From: Naematelia aurantialba
Lineage: Eukaryota; Basidiomycota; Tremellomycetes; Tremellales; Naemateliaceae
Length of the DNA stretch: 64,000 bases
Direction: 5' to 3'
Assembly (NCBI GenBank): GCA_021527695.1
Contig: JAKFAO010000005.1
Span: forward strand, 1,612,001 to 1,676,000
A model generated the notes under the pieces. That model ran no database searches. It had not been told where the DNA came from and worked only from the letters and a program-made list of their open reading frames with translations. Positions 44,625-54,414 of this stretch are shown in pieces; positions within the stretch are counted from its first letter, which is position 1; each line of letters opens with the position of its first letter. The translations under genes were made by a program, and so were the position numbers.

Positions 44625-45777
44625 CTAAACGAGACCGAAAAACTCTGGATCCTCGTCGAGCCGCGCGGTACCCACGGCCAATCGTACCCGCGAAGCAGGG
44701 GACACGGTCACCACGAACGATGTCGCATCCTCGTTGTCTGTCGCATCCTCGTTGTCTGTCGTTTCCTCGCTGTCTGTCGCATCCTCGCTGTCTGTCGCAT
44801 CCTCGTTGTCTGTCGTATCCTCGTTGTCTGTCCCGCTTGATGTCGTGGAGACCGCCGACATCGACATCGACACCGACACCGACATCGACGTATCTTCAGG
44901 GGCGGGGGATTCGGTGGGGCATTCGGTCGCCATTCTCTCAGAATCGACGATCCTCGCCTCGCCTGTGACGGTGTCTCCTTCTCCGAATGCTGGCAAGGCG
45001 TCCCCTCCGTCGTAGTCTGGACCTTGAAGGTACGCGCCGCGGTCCCATGGGACGACGAGATAGGTTATCGCGGAACCTTCCTCTGCGACGGAACCTTCCT
45101 CTGCGACGCTGGGGTGTGTGGCTCCTGCCGAGCCAGTTAAACTGTCACTGTCATTGTCTCCACCCCCAGCGTCGCTGCCCGCATTCTCGGCGCCACCCAG
45201 TGCGCGCCCGCGCGCTGTGTTTCTCGCGCGTTCCCGCGTGGCTGTCCTGCATTGCAAACATGCTAGCCCAGGCAATGTACGTCAGAACAACCTTGGACCG
45301 CCTCAGGGTGGTTCCCGTGATCGTGTGGGCCTCGCCTCCGTCCTCCTCCCCCCGGATACGCCCCGTGGCTCTCCACAGCTCTGTGCGAACCAGATCGCCT
45401 TGGGTATCGTGGACGAACTTCCTAGGGAGCTCGGCTGCGCCGGACTGTCGGCTATCAGCGCAGTCCTTGGCCATCTGCTCGGCGTCCCTGGTTAGTGCGA
45501 GCTCCTGTGGCGTTCCTCAACGCAGTAAGATATCGAGGCAGTCAAGGCGCGGCAGCTCATCTTGCTTTAACCACATGTCGACGGGCTCCTGGTCGTACTT
45601 CTCCCTAGGATACGACGCGTCGGCGGAATCACTGGCGCCACTGCTACCTACAGTCATAGTCACAAACAGGCTTGTGTGAGCACAGCACACGACGCACGGG
45701 TGCTCTCACCTTGTGACAAGTGATCGTCCTCATGGAGATCGTCCTCCTGGACCGAGGCCATTTCAGATGTAAGCATG
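44625..45777 (-). CDS. uncharacterised acidic repeat protein, LP...R...W cluster family (G)
   Basis: The first exon starts at 45777 (MLTSEMASVQEDDLHEDDHL), with an intron from about 45711 to 45650. The next part is REKYDQEPVDMWLKQDELPR, then (after a possible 34-nt intron near 45530-45497, or a stop) MAKDCADSRQSGAAE, LPRKFVHDTQGDLVRTELW and GEAHTITGTTLRRSKVVLT. Then comes a candidate 36-nt intron with good boundaries. The C-terminal half is acidic and includes SVAEEG twice and, at 44725-44835, six-residue repeats of the type ATDNED / ATDSED encoded by an 18-bp tandem repeat. Both small introns are shorter than usual for this window, so the middle of the gene model is uncertain. Function unknown. 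Confidence 0.45.
44725..44835. repeat. 18-bp coding minisatellite (ATDNED units)
   Basis: Six tandem copies of an 18-bp unit of the form CTCGTTGTCTGTCGCATC, with variants in single bases. On the minus strand they encode six-residue acidic repeats in the C-terminal part of gene G. Confidence 0.85.
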
Positions 45778-45983
45778 GTGTAGATGTAGGAATGGTGGAG
45801 TGAAGACTAGATAAAAAATGTGAGAGAACGCCTGCTCAAATAGCAACGCGGCAAAGCAGTGCAGGGCAGTACGTGGAAGTCGACCCAGAAGATGGCCCCG
45901 AGCGGATGCAAAGGAACGTCTGACCGGTACTGTATGTCACGCCGCGCGGTGGTGCCGTGCGGTGACGGTGGGAACTTGAAGCC

Positions 45984-46277
45984 TCACGACGAGATGGGAA
46001 CTACTAGGACTCGAGAAGAGTATGTCATGACAGAGAAAATGGCAAGAGATAATTCTTCAAGAGAAAGGGGACTGTAGAGTCTGAGAATAGAGGCGTACCA
46101 AGTCCCGAGTTCAGAGACTACCTTAGTCGGTATCTTCGGTTCAGCAACTTCTTCCCATAACAGACATGACATCATATTCTCTCCTTTCAAGTGGGTTTCA
46201 AGGACGTACAGCCCGCCTGGGAAGCTCTTGGTACTATCTAAGTCGATGGTGCCAACCACCGGGAGGGGGGAGCTCAT
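45984..46277 (-). CDS. uncharacterised small protein, possible cluster-family member (K)
   Basis: A 97-residue frame from the ATG at 46277 (MSSPLPVVGTIDLDSTKSFP). The frame is open further upstream but without similarity. The C-terminal part, VVSELGTWYASILRLYSPLS and LEELSLAIFSVMTYSSRVLV, resembles the end of the adjacent gene H (LRLRIWRKLRMYYTSTSIDE; VTKAFTYQNAVNLVW), which suggests the two are paralogues. The LP motif is replaced by KIPTK. It may be a truncated copy. Function unknown. Confidence 0.4.
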   Translation of the reverse strand: MSSPLPVVGTIDLDSTKSFPGGLYVLETHLKGENMMSCLLWEEVAEPKIPTKVVSELGTWYASILRLYSPLSLEELSLAIFSVMTYSSRVLVVPISS

Positions 46278-46538
46278 TGTTGCTATGCATGCAACAGCAT
46301 GGTTCTGAATGCGTCCGCCACTCGCACAATGAGTGGAACGCACGGACCGTGCGCACAATAAACTTTTACTGGGACGTTTGCCACCCAAGGGCTGCTACGA
46401 CTAGCAATGCCGCAAGGCAAGTGTTTGATCGTTTGTGCGCAACTTGGCAGATGACAACTCAGGTGACGCCAAGTATCAAGCAGCTGCGTGGACTGAAATG
46501 CATAATCTGCAAAAAATCTTCATCTTCTTAAAAGACTT

Positions 46539-47462
46539 TCAACCAAGGTACTGAGTAGGGTCCCGTCCCGTGTGTGTCCACACGAGATTCACTGCATTTT
46601 GGTACGTGAAGGCTTTCGTCACTTCGTCAATTGAAGTGGACGTGTAATACATGCGAAGCTTGCGCCATATCCTTAGTCTCAGGGCGTCCCAGTCCTGGTC
46701 GCCGGTCGTGCAAGTATAAGGCAGCCCGGGCCCCGATTGTGTACGAGTCTGAACGGCCGTTCTGAACGTGCGCAGCGTGACCTCGACCTCGCGGCCGGAT
46801 GGAAGCTGCCGGGTGCTGACTGATGCGGCAGTTGGGATAGACTGCCATTGCCCATTCTCGTCTGTCGGATGGACGAATTCACGGGTGATTCTCACAGAGT
46901 AGCCAGGAGGGATCTCCTGCGACGCTGAAATTCGTCAGACAGATCGTCATGCTGTTTGTCCTTTTGTGGCCGAACTCACAGTGTCTCCTGCTTGACGAGA
47001 AGGCTCCGTCGTTATTCGCGTCGCTTTCTTCCCAGATAGCCTCCTCTTCCCAGTTTGACGCAGGCGACATTGGGAGCTGCTGGGAGACCCTCTGGTGATG
47101 GGATGTCGTGGGAGTCCCGAGTGCTCCGTGAGTGTATGTATCTGTGGCGGTACTCTCAGAGTGCTGGTACCCCCAGCCGAAATCAGGTTGACTGCTCTGG
47201 CTCGCCCAAGAGGTATTGCTCTCCGTTTCTCTGACGTGCCTTCGCCACTCTTCAACTATACCACCGATAGTCAGCAGCTCTCCAGTACCCAAGCATATGG
47301 AGACGACGTGCTGCCGTCTTCTGGTGCTTGTGTAGACTCACCGCGAGAGGGATCATAAGGAACAAGAGCGTCGGGCTCTTCTTGGGCCACATGTCCAGCT
47401 GGACCAGAGCTCCGATACTCATCACCCCGGCCATAGGCGCTAGGCGGCAGGCGATAAGACAT
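46539..47462 (-). CDS. uncharacterised protein, LP...R...W cluster family (H)
   Basis: Three exons: 47462 to about 47340 (MSYRLPPSAYGRGDEYRSSG), about 47256-46980, and about 46925-46539. The first two are polar and disordered (EEWRRHVRETESNTSWASQS; NWEEEAIWEESDANNDGAFS). The last reads QEIPPGYSVRITREFVHPTD, SGREVEVTLRTFRTAVQTRT, then LPYTCTTGDQDWDALRLRIW and RKLRMYYTSTSIDEVTKAFT. The LP block matches genes E, C, F and G in spacing. Clear splice sites join the exons in frame. No known domain. An 83-bp tandem duplication lies just upstream. Confidence 0.6.
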
Positions 47463-47959
47463 TCTGGAGGAAGTGTGATGATGTAGTGCTCGCAAGTCAG
47501 TAGGGTGGGGGTAGTTGGATCTGGCAGCCTGTGGCAATGGCGCCACACATATACCCCTTGTCGTATGTGAGAAGTTGGAGAAGCATCGTGGACCGTCATC
47601 GCTCCTTTCACACTGCAAATCCTGGGAAGCCAGGGTAAGCGGCGAAGATTTGAGAAGTTGGATAAGCATCGTGGACTGTCATCGTTCCTTTCACACTGCA
47701 AATCCTGGGAAGCAGGGTGAGCGGCGAAGCCAGGTACCCCGAGTTGCTGAAATGGGATTCGCACGGGTGTCTGCGGACGAAACAGTTAGTCTTCTGGATA
47801 ACCCTTTCTTAAGACCCCTGGGGTCACCTCTGGATGAGTAATCTTGCTCAGGAGCATGAGAACCTGTCAGATTTCTGATTCACACGTCTCGATGCCAATG
47901 CCACTGTTGTTTAGTCCCTCTCCTGCAGATACATTTGTCAACTGCTCTATGGGAACACG
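47463..47959. other. intergenic, carries a tandem duplication
   Basis: About 500 bases between genes H and E. It holds the 83-bp direct repeat listed separately and otherwise nothing recognised. Confidence 0.5.
47569..47731. repeat. 83-bp tandem direct duplication
   Basis: The unit starting GAGAAGTTGGAGAAGCATCG at 47569 is repeated from 47652 as GAGAAGTTGGATAAGCATCG. Both copies contain TTTCACACTGCAAATCCTGG and end in GCGGCGAAG. They differ at a handful of sites, so the duplication is fairly recent. Confidence 0.9.
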
Positions 47960-48549
47960 TCAAGCCTTGTTCTCCTTCCCTGAACGAGCGAACTCGTTCC
48001 GCAGGTCGGCTCGTAAGTCGGCCCACCGGTCGGTCGCCGGGAGTCTCACGTCCACGTCAGTTGAGTGCTCCCCCGAACTGGCTGGCGAATACAAGTGGGC
48101 TCCTTGATCTTCTTGACTGAGAGACTCTTCCAAAGCGTTAAGCAAGTACGATTTGTACTCTACCTCGGTCGCCCGGTGGTACTGTGCCCAGATGTCCCAA
48201 ATGTCCGCTCGCAAGGAATTCCCAATTGCGTTCTTCGTCGTATACTGTTCAGGCAGCCATGTAATATCCGAATCAAACGGTCCGTGGGTATACACCGCCT
48301 TCCATGCATCGATGGTAAGCTGCACCTCGTCCTCGGGCAGTGCCGAGGCATCACTGCTGTAGCATCTTGTTTCCACGATTGTAGGAGCTGACACCTCTCC
48401 CTCGGACGACTTTTCGTCACTGGGCAAGGTAGCTGCTTCGGCAGAGTCCGTTGACTCAGTGACTGACCCGATCGTTATAACAAGCCTTGTACATAGGAAG
48501 ACCACTTACTGGAAGCTGCTTTGGGCTTAGTTTCGGCGTCTGAGGGCAT
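47960..48549 (-). CDS. uncharacterised small protein, LP...R...W cluster family (E)
   Basis: Two exons. The first is 48549 to about 48515 (MPSDAETKPKAAS), then a GTAAGT intron to about 48462. The second is about 48461-47960. The N-terminal 45 residues are acidic and Ser/Thr-rich. Then LPEDEVQLTIDAWKAVYTHG, LPEQYTTKNAIGNSLRADIW and DIWAQYHRATEVEYKSYLLN. The C-terminus is charged (RWADLRADLRNEFARSGKEN). About 178 residues, no signal or membrane segment. It is the clearest carrier of the cluster motif and is nearly identical in pattern to gene B, which lies 13 kb away on the other strand. Function unknown. Confidence 0.6.
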
Positions 48550-48787
48550 GCGTGTACGTCGGGAGGGTTGATGGCTACAAAGCTGAAGCGGTAGGTGTAC
48601 CCGAGCTGTGTGAGTGGAGGGGAGGAGCGTAGTCGGACAGGGAGAAGCACTGTACGACAGGCTCAGTACATGGCGCTCGGCACTGCTTGGTCGCCCAAGA
48701 CAAAGGATGTGTGGAGCATGTATATCGAAAGTAAACTATGCCAAGTGGACAGACACCCCAACCTCCGGTACCTTGTGCATGCTCGGC

Positions 48788-49814
48788 TCAAATTCCGCGC
48801 CCGTGTGCGCGCGATCTACTCCTCCCCTCAGCCTGTACAAGGGATGGTACGTGAACTCCGTCGTCCGTCAACATCCGAGTCAGCCATCTGGAGACCCTCG
48901 TTGCTCGCTCCTCAGCCGCGGCATGAACGTCGGCATACTCCCCAGACCCAGACCCAGACCCAGATCCATTGTCCCCCGGCCGGCTGTCCCCTGCAGTGGC
49001 GTCCGGTGGGTGGGGGTTACTTCCAGTGCGGACGAACCGCCACAGACCCCAAACGTACTGGCGCAACGTATCCCCCGCTGTACCCCTCTGAAGCCGGGGC
49101 GGCAGCGGATCGTCTGCGCTGCGGCTGAAATCATGTTCTCGGGCAGTCTGTATAGTGTCCAGTGAGAGCTGGCGTTCTACGTGGTCAGCCCGACAGCGCG
49201 AAAGTCCTGCCCACGGAATATCAGTGAGCTCTGCAGGGTACGTTGGGTCCCGCATGCCCGCGACCGCGCGAGCGCCTTCAACCCCATTTGCGTTGTCTGA
49301 CCGGTCGTCGTCTGTCCGGTCATCGTGCACTTCGGTAGTTTCGCTTGCCTGCCGGCCGTCAATCGCGTCGATATCTGCATCGTGTCGGGCGCTCTCCAAC
49401 GCCCCCGTCGCTCGATGGAAGGCGAGGCTGTCCCGGCGTTCCCAAGCGAGGCGAGGTCGCGACTCTCCGCCGTCGCCGTCGCCGTCGTTGCTCGAGTCGG
49501 TGTCGCCTTCATCGCCTTGACTGCCTTCATCTTCGTCGTCAGTCTCGTTTCCGTCCTCTTCGCCCACGCCACCCCCTCCGGAACCTTCCTCGCCTTCACT
49601 CGCGACCTCTGTCGGACCCAGAGAAAGCTGTCCTAGCGTTTCCGAGTCGGCTACAGTAGGCGCTCCACATCAGTGGCGAAAATCGACGATAATGTAGCTG
49701 CGACGACTCACAGTCCGAATTCAGCGTCAGCGTCACGACAGCATGCCGTTCCCCATCAAGCGCATTAACACGCCGTCCAGAACCCGCAGTGACCATCTGA
49801 AACTCCAGAGTCAT
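48788..49814 (-). CDS. uncharacterised acidic protein, LP...R...W cluster family (F)
   Basis: Two exons: 49814 to about 49711 (MTLEFQMVTAGSGRRVNALD, then HAVVTLTLNSD), an intron of about 60 nt, then about 49650-48788. The second exon begins with a long Asp/Glu/Gly/Ser stretch (EEDGNETDDEDEGSQGDEGD). The ordered part is RADHVERQLSLDTIQTAREH, then LPPRLQRGTAGDTLRQYVW and GLWRFVRTG. A Gly/Ser repeat (DNGSGSGSGSGE) and ATRVSRWLTRMLTDDGVHVP follow. The LP block fits the cluster motif one residue shorter than E and B, like gene G. Function unknown. Confidence 0.55.
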
Positions 49815-50169
49815 TTGAATGCTTCGCCCGTCAGAGTATGTGTACTAGCAGTGTTAAAGTATAGCAGATTATCGTCAAGGAGACGAGATCCATCTAAAAA
49901 CAGCACCTCAACCGAAGTCCAACGCCATTGGAGCATAGGACTCGCCGGCGGTCACACCACAGAAGAGCTGCGACCGCGACTGAACAGAAGACGAGCACGA
50001 CTGAAAAGAAGACGACAGCCCGCCAGACCGGTACATCTTATCGGCGTCCTTTGTACACATGAGCTTCCATCACCGTTAGTACTGTACGTAACAGTCGGTC
50101 TGACAGAGATAGATGCATAGAGCTCCATCCAGTTCGACGTCAGTCCTATTACTTCCCGCAACGCCGGCC
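49815..50169. other. intergenic, no gene seen
   Basis: About 355 bases between the start of gene F and the transporter stop. A short AGAAGACGAGCACGACTG-type repeat lies near 49985-50015. Confidence 0.4.
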
Positions 50170-53100
50170 TCACGTAGGGACCTCACATCGCCCTAACCGA
50201 GCCTTCTCGCTCGGCTCAAACAAGCTCCGGATGGTCTGCACGGTCGTGTAGATCCCCACGAGGATGCCGAAGATCAGGAGGGTCCAGTCAAGGAACTTTG
50301 CCCGGCGTGTCCGGGCGCACGCCCGGAGGTGGAGCATCGGCGGGTAGATGAAACACAGTGGAATACTGAAAGTAACCCATATCAGTTCGGCTTCGCGGCG
50401 ACGCAGAGAGCATTTGATGCGATTTGGAGGACGGGAAGTGCGGTAATCGATCATGAATGAGGGAGAGATGAGGGAACGTAAGACTGACCAAGCAAAAGCT
50501 CCGATGAGGGACACAAACTTGTCCAGCTCTGAGCTCCCAGCCCACGAAATCAACGAGCAAAAGACGACGGTGGCGGCGCGGAAGACGTTCTTCTGCCACT
50601 TGACGCTGGGGTTGTGTTTGCCAGATTTGACGAATAGGCCATTTTCCATGATCCGCACAGCTGGGAAGAGCTGTAATGGGATGGATAGGAGGATCGCGAC
50701 GGAGTCTGGATGGTCGAGTTAGTGAATCCGCTTGTGTCGTCCAGGTATCTGTGGATGGGGAAGGAAGAAGGGACGAGGAGGGACGGAGGGAGGAGCGGAC
50801 GTACAAAGGAACTGAACGGCTTGGACGAATTTATCATCCTGCGGCAGATTGACGATCACGACCGTCTGTATATCGCTGCCGTACGCCGCGTATCCCAGCA
50901 CACCAAACCCAGCAAACAAGACTGCAACGACAAACATGACGATCGAGAGGATCCTGGGGAACTTTTGCGGCTCGCGCATTGATTCCGTGATCGGGATAAC
51001 CCTGGGTCGTAAGCTCACACTCACCCTCATAGATAATCGCAAAGAGAGGGACGAGTGAGGACGAGTGAGGGTGTGTGAGGGTGAGTGAGGATGAGTGGGA
51101 TGACTGAGGACGAGGGAAGGGAGAGTGAGGATGAGTGAAGATGAGGACGAGTGAGGACGACTGAGTAAGGATGAGCGAGACGACGTACAATCCAATACCC
51201 TCAAAGGCAAAGACGGCAGTGCCGATTAACAGCGGGAAGGAATCTCTGTTGAAGAGTTGAATGTCGCTCAGGCCCTTGTGCGCCAGCACCGAGATCTCGT
51301 TGCCGCCAATGTAGATTACTGTAGTTGATCAGCGTCGCTTCTCGAAAGGGCTTCCATAATCTAGACATGTAAAGAGATGTAAAGAAATAAAGAGATGTAG
51401 AGAGACATGTACAGACATGTAAAGACATGTAAAGGCAGGACAGGCGCAAATAGGTCTAGATACAGAGGGGCCAAGACAGTGACACTTACAGCCAATCAGA
51501 ATAAACGCGTCCGCGACCAGCGCCGTTCCGCTCAGCTTGGCGAGATTGCGGATCATGGCCAGCGGCAAAAAGACGATCAATTCCGCAAAGATCAACCACC
51601 GCGTCTCGAGATACGTCTTGCAGTTGGTCACGGCCAGCACAAACGCCTGCAAGTTCTCCGCAATGAAGATCGTATATGCTAAGCGGACGAGCGGACGTCA
51701 GCCAGTTCGACGCGACACCGCCTCTTCAGACTGACCGGCAACAAAGCCGATTTGAGATACAGCGATCGACGCGAGGATGATCAAGCGCATGTAGTTGCCG
51801 TACAAGACTCCACCGATATCTATATGCTTAGCGCTCGTTGTATTTTACAACGACGACATGCTCACCTCCAAATGACCCGGGAACCACGAGATAGGTCTGC
51901 ACGAGGAGCAGGAAAGCCCACAGAGAGATTGCCGCGATGCTGAGAAGAACGACAGAAGAAAACAGTATGCCTGACACGATCAGCCTCGGCCCCAACCACC
52001 GGGATGCCAGCCCTCACCTCCATTCAGGAAGCTGGTGCACATCAGCATAATGCACCGCGACGTAGCGTAGAGTACTCACGCTTTCCCCATGAACAAAATG
52101 CCCGTCCCGACGAAGCCTTTCAACAACTACAGGCGCCATCAGCGGGCGGCGGCGGCCAAGGTCCATCGCAGCAGTGACTCACCATCAACGTCGCCTGCGT
52201 GACACTGGCGGTACCGGTCCCCGGCCCGCTTCTCGACCGCTTATGCCGCGTCTTGCTCCCCGCTCGACTCCCTGGCCCAAGCAGCAAACTTCGTTCTGTC
52301 GGGACGGACGAGAGATCTCGCCGCGTATCAAGGCGGCCATGGCCGTTTTCCAGCGCCGAGAGGGTGGGAAAGCCATCCTCGTCAGTCTCGTCGTCTTCGT
52401 CCTCCCCGAGGTCTTCTCCGGCAAAGTGGCCGTACAGGAACAGGAAGTCCACGACGTTGCGCATGACAGTCGGCCGTTCAAGCCCCTGCTCCTGAGCGCG
52501 GTTGACCACAAAGTTCCGCCTGAATCCTCCGGGCTCTTTGATGTGCGCGAGCGTGGGGTCTAGGATAGCTGATCGATCCAGCGGGACGTGCGAGAAGGAT
52601 GCCGAGCGGACTGGGCGAGCTCGGTGGTCGTGTTGCCATTTGTACAGATCGTGCCTGTTGTACGGATTAGCCACTGTTGCTGTGCCTCACCTCATGCACG
52701 AGGCTCTAGGGAAGAGGGGAGAGAGATGCGAGGCCAATTATGCGACTTACGTGACGTCTCCGCCTAGGGCATGGAAGGGGGTTGGGAAATGCTGATCGTC
52801 GTCACTTGCGTTTCCGCTGCCCGTCGCACCGTAGTCGATGCCACTGGTCCCGGCGACGCCACTATCTCCGGGACTGACGACCGCGCTGGGCGTGCCGGCG
52901 CCGCCATTGCCGTTCCCTGGGCTGGCGCCACCACCTGGCGTCGGCGTTGCGGCCTTGGAGCTCTGCCCCTGCCTCTTTTCGGCACTGACGAGATGCCGCC
53001 GCAGGACCTCTGCCTTGCGCTCGTCGGGAACGTCCGCGAGGTTGGAGAAACTGCTCTCGCCGGCCTTGGGCGTCGACGCCCCCGAATGGGCGCGCTCGTT

Positions 53101-53604
53101 CCCCGGTCGGACAGAGACCGACGCTTTCCGCGATACGCCGCTGTCTCCTGCTTTGGGACTTGGGCTCGGGCTGTGGTTGTGGTGGCTGGCGGAAGGCGCT
53201 GCTGGTGGGCGCGGCGTGCTGAGCGGGGACGAGCCCAGTTGAGCCGTCAGCGCCGAGGCCTGTCGGAACGAAGCGGGGTTCACGTCCGACTTCTTGCCGA
53301 TCAAGTTATCCTGGCTGGCCTTGGGCGTCGGTTTCCCAGACGCAGACGCAGCCGTGGACGCAGAGTGCGAGGGGCGCCGCGCAGCGGTGGCCACGCGGGT
53401 GAGCGAGGAGGGCCGAAAGGACGTCGAGAGGGAACGAGCGGGGTTGACAGAGCTCGGTACAGATCCACGCGGAGGGATATTGGGGATCGACACGCCAGAC
53501 ACGCCAGCCGACATGGGCTGCGCAGGAGAGGGCGAGCCGACGCCCGCTCCAGCAGAGGCCGTTGCTTTCCCTTGCGATGCGTCGATCGGCTTCGGAGACG
53601 CCAT
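50170..53604 (-). CDS. AVT3: AVT3-type vacuolar amino-acid transporter (AAAP family)
   Basis: At least ten exons. The N-terminal region (53604 to about 52190) is long and Ser/Ala/Pro-rich. Near its end are HFPTPFHALGGDVT, HDLYKWQHDH and EQGLERPTVMRNVVDFLFLY, typical of fungal Avt3/Avt4. Membrane exons follow: LLKGFVGTGILFMGKA, VVLLSIAAISLWAFLLLVQT, GGVLYGNYMRLIILASIAVS, ENLQAFVLAVTNC, ETRWLIFAELIVFLPLAMIR, HKGLSDIQLFNRDSFPLLIG, TAVFAFEGIG, SIVMFVVAVLFAGFGVLGYA and IPLCFIYPPMLHL. These proteins export amino acids from the vacuole. The start is the first ATG in the exon; an upstream TTG (53628) was rejected. Two neighbouring introns are swollen by 10-bp minisatellites. Confidence 0.9.
51051..51184. 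repeat. 10-bp minisatellite in an AVT3 intron
   Basis: Degenerate tandem copies of GAGTGAGGAY over about 130 bases, inside the intron following the TAVFAFEGIG exon. Confidence 0.85.
51363..51435. repeat. second 10-bp minisatellite in a neighbouring AVT3 intron
   Basis: About seven copies of a GACATGTAAA-like unit, partly degenerate. It lies in the intron between the DAFILIG and IYIGGNEIS exons. Confidence 0.8.
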
Positions 53605-54414
53605 ACTTCCACAGTATTCTGGCCACAACGGCGCAAACGTGTGGGGTGATCTACTGCGTGGAGAGGCGGAGTGATCAGCAGCTGTCCAGATACACAGCTA
53701 TGCTTGTCTGGATGGTAGAGAATGCTGCTCAGTCTACAGACCTGTTTAGAGAAATCTCTAGAGTCAAAAGTCTGGACTGCAATGCCCCATGCGGTACGGC
53801 TCCCGTCGCAAAACCACGTGCGTGTGGGCACACCCACCGGTCCGTCCGGTCCCCCGTCGGTCTTCTCCCCACCAATGGTGGCTCGGCTATAAACGCATAC
53901 CATGGCCGTCACAAGCACACTAACAGCACACGCTACACACTCCCAGCATTCAGTATGCATGTCGGCGCAGATGAATGCGCCTCTCTAGGGTATACGAGCC
54001 AAATAGGTATCGTTGAGACACTGGATATACCCTGTAAGCTGCAGAGAAAGGGGTCGATATCAACACGACGGGTATCGGTCTGGCCATCTTGACGCAGCCA
54101 TTGTATGTTTCAGATCATCCCCGCCGACCGCCGCGACCGCCACGACTGCCACTCGGATTCCCTTCCGAATCGGATCCACCATCATCGATTTGTCATGCCT
54201 TCTCGCTTCGCTTCCATGCGTCACGCGTCATTCGCCAAGACCGACTTTGCGCCCAAGCCCTTGGCCTCGCCTCCCCTACGTCTATCGCTCCGGCCTCGAC
54301 CACTGCTGCCGCCGACCCGGGCACGTCCCCCCCACCCGCCGTGACCACGCCGGCCTAGGTCCACACGCTACGACCGCGCCGTCCAAGGAACCACCAGTCG
54401 GACTGTCGTCCAGG
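53605..54414. other. intergenic, promoter side of AVT3
   Basis: About 810 bases. Frames here on the + strand are Pro/Arg-rich readings of GC-rich DNA and show no family features. No gene supported. Confidence 0.4.

Noticed and set aside
48510..48650. Possible extra first exon of gene E (YTYRFSFVAINPPD)
   Set aside because: Beta-like sequence similar in feel to gene F's first exon, but joining it needs an 18-nt intron, which is not credible.
48595..49165. Overlapping + strand frames of 177 and 183 codons opposite gene F
   Set aside because: They overlap each other in different frames and oppose a gene with a coherent splice and shared motif.
52771..53649. 292-codon + frame opposite the transporter's N-terminus
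   Set aside because: Low-complexity Arg/Gly/Ala reading opposite a Ser/Ala/Pro-rich exon that splices correctly into AVT3.
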